A stretch of 64,000 nucleotides of DNA, from contig CAXFAI010000036.1 in assembly GCA_964001305.1 (NCBI GenBank), forward strand, positions 62,001 to 126,000. Direction: 5' to 3'. This document shows, piece by piece, positions 1 to 8,567 of this stretch. The notes below the pieces were generated by a model, which saw only the letters and a program-made list of their open reading frames with translations, ran no database searches and was not told where the DNA came from. The DNA comes from CAJXMH01 sp964001305. Its GTDB lineage: Bacteria > Bacteroidota > Bacteroidia > Flavobacteriales_E > Vicingaceae. Made by a program: the position numbers and the translations under genes. Positions within the stretch are counted from its first letter, which is position 1. Every line of letters begins with the position of its first letter.

Positions 1-187
1 CATCTTTCCAATAGGAGATAAATAGTCCCATGCCATCTCTTGCGGCTTCAAAACCTAAAAAGCCATCTTGCTTTTCAGCTAATTGCTCTAGCTCAAGAGA
101 AATCTGCTGGTACTCTTCGGTATTTTCTACCAAATAAGAAGTAAATATTACCGCATAATAGGGCGGTTTAGGCGTTTGGGCTATCAT
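1..187 (-). CDS. Antibiotic biosynthesis monooxygenase (ABM) domain protein, partial
   Basis: The visible 62 residues begin MIAQTPKPPYYAVIFTS and run through a segment with E-Q-L-A-E-K-Q-D-G-F-L-G-F-E to a tryptophan-containing ISYWKD end. That order (a beta strand, a helix rich in Glu/Gln, then GFLGFE and a YW-D strand) is typical of small ABM-domain proteins, a ferredoxin-like fold found in heme-degrading and quinol-oxidising enzymes and in many proteins of unknown role. The C-terminus lies outside the window. The start overlaps the stop of the upstream DAHP synthase gene as ATGA, so the two are probably translationally coupled. The actual function is not evident. Confidence 0.6.
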   Translation of the reverse strand, partial: MIAQTPKPPYYAVIFTSYLVENTEEYQQISLELEQLAEKQDGFLGFEAARDGMGLFISYWKD

Positions 188-1269
188 TTTTCTTTGCTGT
201 GTATTAAGGTTTGTTGTCGTATAGACTCGTCATGAATGGCATTAAAAAAGGCCTGTATAAAGTCACTTTCTACTCCTAAAGCTTTTCCATTTTTCGTTAC
301 TCGATCCATAATTTCTTTCCAACGCTCAAGTTGAAGAATGGTCACTTGGTTTTTCTTTTTATACTCTCCGATTTGCTTTACAATTTCCATTCGGTGCGCA
401 ATGCGATCCATCAACTCATCATCCACTCGATCAATCTCCGCTCTTAAAAGCTCTAACTGATTTAAAAATTCTTGATTCGCACAAGAGGTCTTTTTTTGTA
501 CTAAAGCGGCTAAGGTTTCTTTTAATTGCTTAGGTGTTAATTGCTGTTCCTTATCACTTAAGGCTTTTTCCGGCTGATAATGCGTTTCAATCATCAAGCC
601 ATCCATGTCTAAATCTAACGCCTTCTGAGCCACCTGAGGAATTAAACTCGCCTTTCCACTAATGTGACTCGCATCACAAATAACTGGAAGAGTTGGGTGT
701 GCCGCTTTCAACTGAATCGCTAAATTCCAATTGGGACTGTTGCGATATGGCCCATTTTCATTTAAATGAAAACCACGGTGAATGGCTCCTAATTTTTGAA
801 TGCCCGCCTTATTAATTCGCTCCAAAGCTCCCATCCACAAACTTAAATCCGGGTTAATGGGATTTTTTACAAACACCGGTATATCAATACCTTTCATGGC
901 ATCTGCCAAAGCTTGGACCGTAAATGGATTTACCGTAGTTCTAGCTCCAATCCAAAGCACATCTATTCCCGCTTTTAAGGCTTTTTCTAAATGTTCAGGA
1001 CTTGCTACTTCGGTCGCCACCTTTAATTTATATCGTTGCTTAATATCGGCCAACCACCTTAAGGCTTCTTCTCCAATTCCTTGAAAACTATCTGGTCTGG
1101 TTCTCGGTTTCCAAACTCCTGCTCTAAAAATATTCCCTTCAATCTGAACAAGCTCCTTGGCCGTTGCCTCCAACTGTTCAGGACTTTCAGCACTGCAGGG
1201 TCCGAAAAAATGAAAAGGCTTTTGCGCCGCCCATTCACTGTCAATATTTAAATTTCTTTGTTCGCTCAT
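184..1269 (-). CDS. Bifunctional DAHP synthase / chorismate mutase
   Basis: This 361-residue cytoplasmic fusion covers two steps of aromatic amino acid synthesis. Residues about 15-260 form a class I DAHP synthase of the KDPG-like type, with FFGPCSAES near the start, the KPRTRPDSFQG loop and the IHRGF segment; it joins phosphoenolpyruvate and erythrose 4-phosphate. Residues about 270-355 form an AroQ-type chorismate mutase (LRAEIDRVDDELMDRIAHRM), which turns chorismate into prephenate. In Bacteroidota the mutase sits at the C-terminus, the reverse of the Bacillus AroA(G) order, and the length fits that group. The fused mutase may serve as an allosteric sensor of prephenate, by analogy with related enzymes. 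It lies 31 bp downstream of the yjjG-like gene. Confidence 0.93.
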   Translation of the reverse strand: MSEQRNLNIDSEWAAQKPFHFFGPCSAESPEQLEATAKELVQIEGNIFRAGVWKPRTRPDSFQGIGEEALRWLADIKQRYKLKVATEVASPEHLEKALKAGIDVLWIGARTTVNPFTVQALADAMKGIDIPVFVKNPINPDLSLWMGALERINKAGIQKLGAIHRGFHLNENGPYRNSPNWNLAIQLKAAHPTLPVICDASHISGKASLIPQVAQKALDLDMDGLMIETHYQPEKALSDKEQQLTPKQLKETLAALVQKKTSCANQEFLNQLELLRAEIDRVDDELMDRIAHRMEIVKQIGEYKKKNQVTILQLERWKEIMDRVTKNGKALGVESDFIQAFFNAIHDESIRQQTLIHSKEK

Positions 1270-1300
1270 TTAAATTCTTGGCTAAGTAAGCATTTCTACT

Positions 1301-1999
1301 TTACAGAAAAGACTTCAATTCTAACAAATCAGAGATTATATATGTTGCCTTTTGGCCTGCTTTTGTATCAGCACAAAGATAAACCTGATCCATGCCCACA
1401 GCTTTAGCGCCCAAAACATCTGGTCCATAATCATCTCCAATCATCAAACTATTGGCAGACTTCGCTCCTGCTTCTTTCATGGCATGATGAAAAATACGCT
1501 TGTCTGGTTTACGAAAACCCATTCCATCTGAAATGATAATGGCCTTAAAATACTTTCGAATATCACAATTATCCAATTTTACATTTTGTGCCTCAACAAA
1601 ACCATTGGTAATCACATGCAAATCATATTCTTCGTTTAAATACTCCAACACCTCTATAGCATGAGGCAGTAAGTGAGTTTTAGATGAAGAAGTAGCTACG
1701 TACTCATCATTAAACAAGAGAGCCAATGGAGCATCGTCGTAACCAAAATGTTGAAAGCTTAGTAGGTATCGTTGTTGGCGAAGCTCATCCTTGACTACAT
1801 CTCCCTTTCGGTATTGGGCCCACAATTCGTCGTTCACCAAGCTATATACTTTAAAAAACTCAGGGAAACTTACCTTAAGCTTCTCCTCCATTTTGTGCTT
1901 CTTATACAAATCTTCAATGGCTTCAGCTGAATTCCGCTCAAAATCCCAAAGTGTTCTGTCTAAGTCGAAAAATAAATGTTGATACTTTTTTTGCTTCAT
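1301..1999 (-). CDS. yjjG: YjjG-family noncanonical pyrimidine nucleotidase (HAD superfamily)
   Basis: The 232-residue protein starts with the HAD motif I FFDLDRTLWDF (nucleophile Asp and DxDxT pattern). Motif II lies in VITNGF and motif III/IV in KPDKRIFHHAM followed by MIGDDYGPDVLGA. An alpha-helical cap lies between motifs I and II. The length and the LDRTLWDFE start fit the YjjG group, which dephosphorylates noncanonical pyrimidine nucleoside monophosphates in the cytoplasm (nucleotide-pool sanitation). Its start overlaps the stop of the small membrane protein upstream by 4 bp (ATGA). HAD substrate calls are always soft, so another small phosphomonoester is possible. Confidence 0.82.
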   Translation of the reverse strand: MKQKKYQHLFFDLDRTLWDFERNSAEAIEDLYKKHKMEEKLKVSFPEFFKVYSLVNDELWAQYRKGDVVKDELRQQRYLLSFQHFGYDDAPLALLFNDEYVATSSSKTHLLPHAIEVLEYLNEEYDLHVITNGFVEAQNVKLDNCDIRKYFKAIIISDGMGFRKPDKRIFHHAMKEAGAKSANSLMIGDDYGPDVLGAKAVGMDQVYLCADTKAGQKATYIISDLLELKSFL

Positions 2000-2433
2000 G
2001 TAGCTGTTTTAAAATAGAAACTAATTCCCGTAAGAATGAACGACCAAATGACAATAAAGCCAAAGAAAATCCACAGTGCTCCTTTTTGACTGCGGTAATA
2101 AGCCGAAGCTAAAAGCGCTCCTAGAGGTATACCTAATAAACATGGTGTTAAAATGGCTAAGCCCCAAAGTCCATAAGAACGCTTAATGCGAACAATGAGC
2201 TTATTTCTTTTTGAGAATTTCTTTCGCGCTTTTGGCTTCACAATTTTTTGAAAGCCTTTTTGTAATACCTCTCCAAACTTGAAAAAGAGAACAAAACCAA
2301 TAAAGCCTCCGCTTATGGTAATGATAATTGTTTCCCAAAAACCGTAACCAGAAATTATAGTAGTTGAGGGTGCAAGAAAAAATTTTAGTGCACTAAATAG
2401 TAACAAGCCAAAAACCTTGCTTAGCTCTACCAT
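1996..2433 (-). CDS. Small multi-pass membrane protein, function unknown
   Basis: This 145-residue protein has about three to four hydrophobic segments: residues 5-20, 32-52, 92-112 and 120-140. A strongly basic linker (KPKARKKFSKRNKLIVRIKR) lies in the middle, with the motif GLWGLAILTPCLLGIPLGALLA after it. The proline/glycine-rich helix pair recalls small DedA-like or multidrug-export-like proteins, but I do not recognise a named family. It lies 2 bp after upp and overlaps yjjG by 4 bp, so the three are probably co-transcribed. Confidence 0.6.
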   Translation of the reverse strand: MVELSKVFGLLLFSALKFFLAPSTTIISGYGFWETIIITISGGFIGFVLFFKFGEVLQKGFQKIVKPKARKKFSKRNKLIVRIKRSYGLWGLAILTPCLLGIPLGALLASAYYRSQKGALWIFFGFIVIWSFILTGISFYFKTAT

Positions 2434-2435
2434 TT

Positions 2436-3092
2436 TTACTCCTTCGTTCCGAAAGCCAAATCTCCGGCATCTCCTAAACCGGGAACAATGTAGCTTTGAG
2501 CAGTCATTTCATGGTCTAAAGCGCCTAACCAAATCGTAGCATTCTCTGGCAAATTCTTCTTGGTATATTCCAAACCTTCACTGCTACCGATTAAAGAAAC
2601 GATGTGGCAATGCTTGGGCTTTCCTTTCGACAATAAAGCTTTATACGCCAACACCATGGAAGAGCCACTGGCCAACATGGGATCACATAAAATCACAATT
2701 CGATTTTCTAAAGAAGGGCAAGCCAAATATTCCAACTCAATGTCGAAGGTGCCATCTTTATGATGTTTTCGGTAAGCAGAAATGTAGCCATTGTCCGCCT
2801 GATCTAAATAATTTAACAAGCCTTGATGCAAGGGTAAACCGGCTCGCAGTATGGTAATTAAAACTGGTTGCTCTTGAAGCAACTGATCTTCTGAAACACC
2901 CAAAGGAGTTGTTACTTCTGTTTTCTTAAAGGGAAATGTTTTCGAAATTTCATAAGCAAACAATTCGCCAGTTCGCTCTAAATTTCTTCTGAATCGCATG
3001 CGATCTTGTTGAATTTCATGGTCTCTTATTTCAGCAACAAACTGATTAAATACTGAATTATTCTCTTCCGTTAAAATGCGAACTTGGCTCAT
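2436..3092 (-). CDS. upp: Uracil phosphoribosyltransferase
   Basis: The product converts uracil and PRPP to UMP in the cytoplasm (pyrimidine salvage). The RMRFRRNLERTGE segment and the PRPP-binding loop ILCDPMLASGSSMVLAYKAL identify the family, and the C-terminal GLGDAGDLAFGT motif binds uracil. The reading frame is open for 16 more codons upstream, but I chose the internal ATG at 3092 because MSQVRILTEEN matches the usual N-terminus and gives the normal length of about 218 residues. A pyrimidine nucleotidase lies two genes downstream in the same run. Confidence 0.93.
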   Translation of the reverse strand: MSQVRILTEENNSVFNQFVAEIRDHEIQQDRMRFRRNLERTGELFAYEISKTFPFKKTEVTTPLGVSEDQLLQEQPVLITILRAGLPLHQGLLNYLDQADNGYISAYRKHHKDGTFDIELEYLACPSLENRIVILCDPMLASGSSMVLAYKALLSKGKPKHCHIVSLIGSSEGLEYTKKNLPENATIWLGALDHEMTAQSYIVPGLGDAGDLAFGTKE

Positions 3093-3146
3093 AAAAGGGC
3101 TTGTTTTAGAAAGGTTAAATTTAGCGGTTTTCGCGGGCAATTAAAA

Positions 3147-4454
3147 TCATTTTTCTTCCGCATATTCCACCATGCCTTCGTATACTTTTCTCCAGCCTTT
3201 CCATTCATCTTCATCGCTTAAACTCTCGTTGTGCCAAAGACTTACAAATGTTCCATTGAGCAATCGAACCTCATCTATCAAAGGTTTAATTAGTGCCAAT
3301 GCTTCTTCTACCTCTACTTTTAGGTAATATTTTAGCGTGGCTTCCATCACTTGAAAAGGATAAATGGTGAGTTTACATTCTAGTTCCTCGTCCAAATCAT
3401 AAAAGGGATATGGAGTGCAAGTACCTGCTCGAAACCCTAGGTCACCGGCGAAACCCATGGTATAATCTTCATGAATGTCGGCCTCCATTAAAGTACGGTA
3501 GGTTTCTGGCAAACTCAGCTTTAAAAAATGTTGTCTGCTTTTGTGAATGTCTCGTTTTACGATCCGTTCTAAGCGCTTTATCTCTCGGCTTACTTTTTCT
3601 TTCTTCACATTTGAGCCGTAAGAAGGATGAATCCCAACCTCAGCATAATCGGCTATGGATTTAATAAGCGATTGAAAATGTCTGTTTTCGTGAGATAAGT
3701 TTTTATCGTTTAACCCATAATCGGCTAAAAGGAAAAAGTAAATGGGTTTAAAGTGATATTTCTTTTGAATGTTTAATTGATAATTGAAGGTATCAAACGG
3801 GTCTTTTCTTTTCCCTAAAAGAACTTCAACTTGAGTTTTCAACTGTTGAAAATCGAGTTTTATCAAATTTCTACCAAGGCTACCGACTTGCCGAATTAAA
3901 CCTTTTTGCTTGAACGCATAGGCATTATCAATGTCTAAAGTGGGCAAGTAATGATACTTTCTTTTGCCGAAGTTCAATGCAGGAAAATGTTGTTGTAACA
4001 ATTCTTTTACTTGCAACAACCAACGATCTACAACGGCTAAATGCAAAAAATTATGCTTCTTCGCCAAACTTTCATGCACGGTAAAACGGTCGTACTGATC
4101 GCGCAAATGGGGCAAATACTCCTCATAGCGACTTAACATAAAAAAGGAAGCCGAAAATGGATCATAAGGCAAAGCGCCAGTAGAGACTTGAAAAAAAGTC
4201 GGCACCCCTTGGTACTCGCTTAAACTAATTTGCTGTTCTGCAATTCCTCTTGCTTCTAAAAGACCAAAGGACTCAAAAAACAATTCGTCGCCAATTGGTT
4301 TTTTACCGTAAGAAAACTTGTTTCCTTCATAGGCCTTAAACTCTTCAACATCTTCTGAAAACTTAAAATTCTCTAGCCGTAAAAAGGTTTTCATGGCCGT
4401 TTTAAAGAGATATCGGCTACGTGGACTTAACTGTTTGAAATAGATTAAAAGCAT
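3147..4454 (-). CDS. Polysaccharide deacetylase-family protein
   Basis: This 435-residue protein has an N-terminal region of about 130 residues (DUF7033-like) followed by a NodB-type barrel. YLPTLDIDNAYAF gives the DxD-type metal site, VGIHPSYGS a His-containing strand and FVSLWHNESLSD the C-terminal catalytic His. The N-terminal part contains PYDPFSASFFMLSRYEEY, a conserved stretch in this Bacteroidota family. No signal peptide is evident, which suggests a cytoplasmic role in glycan or envelope modification. The gene starts 1 bp after radC ends. Family membership is likely; the substrate is unknown. Confidence 0.75.
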   Translation of the reverse strand: MLLIYFKQLSPRSRYLFKTAMKTFLRLENFKFSEDVEEFKAYEGNKFSYGKKPIGDELFFESFGLLEARGIAEQQISLSEYQGVPTFFQVSTGALPYDPFSASFFMLSRYEEYLPHLRDQYDRFTVHESLAKKHNFLHLAVVDRWLLQVKELLQQHFPALNFGKRKYHYLPTLDIDNAYAFKQKGLIRQVGSLGRNLIKLDFQQLKTQVEVLLGKRKDPFDTFNYQLNIQKKYHFKPIYFFLLADYGLNDKNLSHENRHFQSLIKSIADYAEVGIHPSYGSNVKKEKVSREIKRLERIVKRDIHKSRQHFLKLSLPETYRTLMEADIHEDYTMGFAGDLGFRAGTCTPYPFYDLDEELECKLTIYPFQVMEATLKYYLKVEVEEALALIKPLIDEVRLLNGTFVSLWHNESLSDEDEWKGWRKVYEGMVEYAEEK

Positions 4455-4455
4455 A

Positions 4456-5151
4456 CTACATTAAACCTTCATCGGCGAGGCTAAGGTAAGCTTGATTCCC
4501 CACAATTAGGTGATCGAGTACAGCAATATCTAAAGTTTTTCCTGCTTCTACTATTTTTTGGGTGAGTTTTAAATCTGCCTGGCTTGCTTTTAAATTCCCT
4601 GAAGGATGATTGTGGCAAATGATAATGGAAGAGGCCAATTTCTCAATAGCTGGTTTAAATATCAATTTTGCATCAGCAATAGTACCGCTAACCCCACCTT
4701 TAGATACATTGTGTTTCTCTATTAGTCGGTTGGCTCTGTTTAAAAGCAAGACCCAAAACTCTTCATGGGGCAAATCATCCAACACATCGGCAATTAGCTG
4801 ATAAGCCATTTGACTGGAAGTAATTTTGGGCTTTTCAACCACCTCTTCCGCTTTTCTTCGGCGGCCTAATTCCATAGCGGCTGCTACAGTAATGGCCTTA
4901 GCTTCTCCAATTCCTTTAAACTTCATAAGGGCCTTTACATCTAATTTTCCCAACTCATTGAGCTTATTATCTACGCTGCTTAAAATTCGTTTAGCTAGCT
5001 CAACGGCAGTTTCATCGCGACTACCAGAACCTAACAAAATGGCGATTAATTCCGCATCAGATAAGCTGCCCTTTCCTTTCAACAAAAATTTTTCTCTCGG
5101 TCGATCTTCTTCAGCCCAAGATTTGAGATTGAGTCGTTTTTCGTAAGTCAT
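4456..5151 (-). CDS. radC: RadC family JAB1/MPN domain protein
   Basis: The 231-residue protein has a UPF0758 N-terminal helix-hairpin-helix region (GSRDETAVELAKRIL and MKFKGIGEAKA) and a C-terminal JAMM metalloprotease-like domain. The metal motif HNHPSGNLKASQAD supplies the two His and the Asp, and an upstream Glu lies in LPHEEFWVLLLN. RadC was named for a DNA-repair phenotype that later proved to be misassigned, so its true role is not settled. It is the first gene of the minus-strand run and is divergent from the GT-C gene at 5249. Confidence 0.92.
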   Translation of the reverse strand: MTYEKRLNLKSWAEEDRPREKFLLKGKGSLSDAELIAILLGSGSRDETAVELAKRILSSVDNKLNELGKLDVKALMKFKGIGEAKAITVAAAMELGRRRKAEEVVEKPKITSSQMAYQLIADVLDDLPHEEFWVLLLNRANRLIEKHNVSKGGVSGTIADAKLIFKPAIEKLASSIIICHNHPSGNLKASQADLKLTQKIVEAGKTLDIAVLDHLIVGNQAYLSLADEGLM

Positions 5152-5248
5152 GAGTTAAAGGTAGAAAAAAGATGAGAAATTGCTAAAAGTTGATTCAACT
5201 TCATAGAATTCAGTAAGTACAAAAAAAAATGCGTGTTTTGTATCATTC

Positions 5249-6730
5249 ATGAATACGGATATAAATTTTAAGAAACACACTCTAATCGCCTTTGGTCTAG
5301 GGCTTTGCTGCTTTTTAATTACTGCCATAAACAGTCATGGGTATTTTCATGCTGATGAGCATTATCAAATCATTGAATTTGCTGGAAAGTTATTGGGAAC
5401 TCACCAAGATTATGATTTAGCTTGGGAACATGCAGCTCAAATTAGACCGACCATTCAAGTTTATATTGCGGCCAGTATAATTCGTGGCTCTCAATTTATA
5501 GGCATTGAAGACCCTTATTTTCAAGCTATGATTTTAAGGCTTTTAAGTGCCGTTTTATCCTTAATTGTGATATTCAAATTAGTAAAAAGCTTAATCGTTA
5601 ACATTGAAACAAAAGCCGTTCAATATCTCTTGATTTATAGTTCATTTTTGCTCTGGTTTATCCCCTATTTAGGAGTTCGTTTTTCCTCAGAAACTTGGTC
5701 GGGGCTATTTTTTACGCTTGGATTAGCAACTTTCTGGAACAAAAATGAAAAAGCTAAATTTTCCTGGCTGGGGATTTATTTTTCATTGGCTTTCTTATTT
5801 CGTTTTCAAATTGCTTTTGCCGAAATAGCAGTTATTATTTATTGGTTGTTGACCAAGAAAATATTCTATTCACAACTCTGGAATTTTAGCAAGTATTTCC
5901 TAATAATAATCGTTTTGGGAAGCACTTTAGATACTTTATTCTATGGAGAATTTACGTTTACTCCTTGGAATTATTTTGAAAGTAATATTTTAGATTCAAA
6001 GGCTGCTGAATACGGTCTTTCTCCCTTTTATTACTACCTCAACAAACTACTTTTCTATCCTACTTTGCCTTTGGGAGTTCTATTCTACATTTCTTTTATT
6101 TATCAAGGCATTTACAAGCGAAATGATGTTTGGTGGGCCTTCCTTATTTTTCTAGTTGCACATAGTTTAGTCGGCCACAAAGAAGAGCGTTTTCTTTTCC
6201 CTTTCTTCGCTTTGTTTCCTTACCTATTACTATCTGGATTCGATCAAATCTTAAAACGATTAAAAACAGTTGAGAATAGAAAGCCAGTCATCATCATGCT
6301 GACATCAGCTTTCGTATTTACCTCATTAATCGGGCTTCCGACTTTAGCGTTTAAAGCAGCAGGAATTGGTCATATGGGCTTAAGTCAAATAATTCACAAC
6401 ACCGATTCAGAAAGAATTCAGCTCATTTACATGGATTGGTCAAGTCCTTACAACCCTTTTGGGTTAAAAGCCAAGTTTTATAATGATTCCAATTTGGAAG
6501 AGATTCATTTAAGCAATTTATGCGACTTAAATAAAGACTTATTTGACCCTAACTTGAAAACTTTCCTAGTGCTTAGAGTTTTTGATTATAAGCACAGTAC
6601 TTGTCAAGAAAAGCTTGATGAAATGGGCTTTCATTTAAGAAAGAGTAGCATCCCGGCTTGGACCAATCGCTTAAACAACTATTACGGTGGGTATGAAAAC
6701 TATGTCACTATTCTACTATTTGAAAAGTAG
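5249..6730 (+). CDS. ALG9-like GT-C mannosyltransferase (GT22 type)
   Basis: This 493-residue polytopic protein has roughly ten membrane segments. The first periplasmic loop carries FHADEHYQ (residues 33-40), with the acidic pair that acts as catalytic base in GT-C enzymes. GHKEERFLFPFF (from about residue 309) matches the HKEERF hallmark of the ALG9/ALG12/PIG-B group. These enzymes transfer a sugar from a lipid-phosphate donor to a glycan on the far side of the membrane. The gene stands alone between radC and a T9SS protein, so its acceptor cannot be deduced. Superfamily and motif are seen in the sequence; the donor sugar is inferred from the family. Confidence 0.75.
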   Translation: MNTDINFKKHTLIAFGLGLCCFLITAINSHGYFHADEHYQIIEFAGKLLGTHQDYDLAWEHAAQIRPTIQVYIAASIIRGSQFIGIEDPYFQAMILRLLSAVLSLIVIFKLVKSLIVNIETKAVQYLLIYSSFLLWFIPYLGVRFSSETWSGLFFTLGLATFWNKNEKAKFSWLGIYFSLAFLFRFQIAFAEIAVIIYWLLTKKIFYSQLWNFSKYFLIIIVLGSTLDTLFYGEFTFTPWNYFESNILDSKAAEYGLSPFYYYLNKLLFYPTLPLGVLFYISFIYQGIYKRNDVWWAFLIFLVAHSLVGHKEERFLFPFFALFPYLLLSGFDQILKRLKTVENRKPVIIMLTSAFVFTSLIGLPTLAFKAAGIGHMGLSQIIHNTDSERIQLIYMDWSSPYNPFGLKAKFYNDSNLEEIHLSNLCDLNKDLFDPNLKTFLVLRVFDYKHSTCQEKLDEMGFHLRKSSIPAWTNRLNNYYGGYENYVTILLFEK

Positions 6731-6746
6731 TTAGCTATTCAAATTT
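6729..6746. repeat. Left copy of an 18-bp att-like direct repeat
   Basis: AGTTAGCTATTCAAATTT matches the segment at 8550-8567 at 16 of 18 positions, with a 13-bp identical core (TAGCTATTCAAAT). The right copy contains the last codons of purL. The pair brackets the T9SS protein and the toxin-antitoxin module. Confidence 0.4.
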
Positions 6747-6829
6747 TAAATTCGAAAAGCTAAGCTAAGTCACTAATTTCCAAAATCTAAATCAATTTTG
6801 TACATTTATTATCTAACTTAATTGAAATA

Positions 6830-8059
6830 GTGAAAACAATACTATCCTTCATTTTGGCACTTAGCTCAATCTTGTCCATTGGGCAAAATTTAAATTGGCA
6901 AACCGTTAATATGCCATATTCAGGCAGAGTAAACTCGATTATGTTTGTTGATTCTATAAAAGGTTACGCCACTCAAGAGAATAAGCTTTTGAGCACTTTA
7001 GATGGTGGAAATAGCTGGCATTTGGTTGATAGTCTGAGTCATCAATCGAACCAAAACAAAACCTATTTTGGAATGATTACCAAAGTGGCTGATTCTATCT
7101 TCGTTAGCTCAGGGAACTTAACTTCGTCATTCATTCTCAAAATTAGAATAGACTCTACGAATCTTAGTTTAGATTCAAATATTCAAGATGGTCGATTTCT
7201 TCGAGATTACAGCTTTATAAATCGAATTTTCTTTGGGATTGACTCATCACAAGCATTTGTAGCCTACAACCAAAATATAAAGCAGACGCACTACAGTTAT
7301 GCCTCTTCTTTTAGTGTTGATCAAAACAGAATTTTAGTAGCGGACTATGCTAATCTATACAGTAGTATTGATTTAGGCTTGACTTGGGACACTATTAGCT
7401 TACCCACTCCTTCAACTTTTGTTTATTATAGTCCCAATGAAATTATTCAAATTAATTCAGATACTTTTTGCGTTCGTTATATCGGTTACCCAACCGATGA
7501 ATATATAACATTAAATGGTGGGTTAAGTTGGCAAATTCATGACACTGTTTACTCAATTCCCAAAAGGAGACCGAATACTTTAAACTATCTTAAATATGCC
7601 ACTATAATAGGTAATTTTAATAATATTTTCCTCTATTCAAATGATTTGGGTTTTAACTTCTATTCAGACACCATTACATCTAGTACGAGTAGATACAATA
7701 TGGCCTTTTTTAAAACTTACGCAAATAAGTGGGGAACAGTTTTCATTTATGGAGACAGCGGAAAAATCTATAAAACCACCAATTACGATCGAATAACCCT
7801 ACTCAATGAAAAGAAGCTTCATATCCCAAAGATTGTTCTTTCTCCAAATCCAACTCAAAGTAGTTTTAGTTTTAGTAATTCTTTATGTCATGACATTTCT
7901 CAATTAAGAATCTATAATCAAAAAGGACAATTGGTAAAACAAAATAACAAACCTTGTCATGAAACGGATGTAAGTGATTTAAAGTCGGGAGTTTATTTGG
8001 TCAGTGGTGTGTACAAAGGCAAAATGTTTAGCTCCAAACTTTTAGTTCAGAATGAATAG
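6830..8059 (+). CDS. Secreted protein with BNR/YCF48-like repeats and T9SS sorting domain
   Basis: The protein is 409 residues long. The start is GTG at 6830, giving the signal peptide MKTILSFILALSSILSIGQ. The body has several sialidase-like Asp-box motifs (LDGGNSWHL, SIDLGLTWDT, LNGGLSWQI) spaced as in a beta-propeller. The last 75 residues, from VLSPNPTQSSFSF through VYLVSGVYKGKMFSSKLLVQ, form a T9SS type A sorting domain, so the protein should cross the outer membrane and be released or anchored at the surface. The propeller suggests binding rather than a specific reaction. No enzymatic role is evident. Confidence 0.75.
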   Translation: MKTILSFILALSSILSIGQNLNWQTVNMPYSGRVNSIMFVDSIKGYATQENKLLSTLDGGNSWHLVDSLSHQSNQNKTYFGMITKVADSIFVSSGNLTSSFILKIRIDSTNLSLDSNIQDGRFLRDYSFINRIFFGIDSSQAFVAYNQNIKQTHYSYASSFSVDQNRILVADYANLYSSIDLGLTWDTISLPTPSTFVYYSPNEIIQINSDTFCVRYIGYPTDEYITLNGGLSWQIHDTVYSIPKRRPNTLNYLKYATIIGNFNNIFLYSNDLGFNFYSDTITSSTSRYNMAFFKTYANKWGTVFIYGDSGKIYKTTNYDRITLLNEKKLHIPKIVLSPNPTQSSFSFSNSLCHDISQLRIYNQKGQLVKQNNKPCHETDVSDLKSGVYLVSGVYKGKMFSSKLLVQNE

Positions 8060-8070
8060 TCTACATTGTT

Positions 8071-8078
8071 TAACTTTG
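8071..8078 (+). promoter_or_regulatory. Candidate -7 promoter element of the toxin-antitoxin pair
   Basis: TAACTTTG fits the Bacteroidota TAnnTTTG -7 consensus and lies 19 bp before the antitoxin ATG. No clear -33 TTG is visible at the usual spacing. Confidence 0.4.
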
Positions 8079-8097
8079 AATAGGTTAAAGAAGTACA

Positions 8098-8295
8098 ATG
8101 AAAAACCAATACATTACAAATGAAGATGGTAAGAAAGTAGCAGTTATACTTTCTATGAAAGACTACAATAAAATGTTGGAAGACTTAGAGATGCTTGAAG
8201 ACATTAAACTTTACGATATGTCTAAGAAATCAAAGCAACTATTTGTCGATGCTGACAAAGCCTTTGAGGAGATTGAAAAATATAAGAAAGACTAA
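8098..8295 (+). CDS. Type II antitoxin, Phd/RelB-like
   Basis: This 65-residue acidic protein starts with MKNQYITNEDGKKVAVILSM, the beta-strand-rich dimerisation start of Phd/YefM-type antitoxins (sequence then DYNKMLEDLEMLED). A charged helical tail follows that would wrap around the toxin. The stop overlaps the toxin start as TAATG, the classic coupling that keeps antitoxin in excess. It is expected to bind its own promoter. The small size makes the family call approximate. Confidence 0.8.
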   Translation: MKNQYITNEDGKKVAVILSMKDYNKMLEDLEMLEDIKLYDMSKKSKQLFVDADKAFEEIEKYKKD

Positions 8296-8546
8296 TGTAT
8301 AAAGTTCGAATTGAAAGAAAAGCAATTAAAAAGCTTGCTAAAATTCCAGAACCTTATTACTCCAAGATCAAATCTTCCATTATTAGTCTAACAAAAGATC
8401 CCAAGCCAAAATCATGTAAAAAGCTAAAAGGCAGAGAAGCCTTTAGAATAAGAGTAGCGAATTACAGAATTATTTACGAAGTACACGATAAAATACTCTT
8501 GATTGACGTCATAGAAATCGGTCACAGAAAAGACATCTACAGATAG
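8295..8546 (+). CDS. RelE/ParE-family toxin
   Basis: This 83-residue basic protein starts YKVRIERKAIKKLAKIPEP and ends in LKGREAFRIRVANYRIIYEV...IEIGHRKDIYR. The LKG...RIRVANYRIIYEV stretch and the terminal HRKDIY are hallmarks of the RelE branch of the RelE/ParE superfamily, which cleaves mRNA at the ribosome. It is the second gene of the pair and sits tail to tail with purL, only 5 bp from its end. Whether it is a ribonuclease or a gyrase-type toxin cannot be settled from the sequence alone. Confidence 0.85.
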   Translation: MYKVRIERKAIKKLAKIPEPYYSKIKSSIISLTKDPKPKSCKKLKGREAFRIRVANYRIIYEVHDKILLIDVIEIGHRKDIYR

Positions 8547-8549
8547 TCT

Positions 8550-8567
8550 AGCTAGCTATTCAAATAT
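8550..8567. repeat. Right copy of an 18-bp att-like direct repeat, spanning the purL stop
   Basis: AGCTAGCTATTCAAATAT contains the purL stop codon and last codons, and matches 6729-6746 at 16 of 18 positions. A duplicated gene 3' end at the far side of a small foreign segment is what site-specific integration leaves behind, but no integrase is present. Confidence 0.4.
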
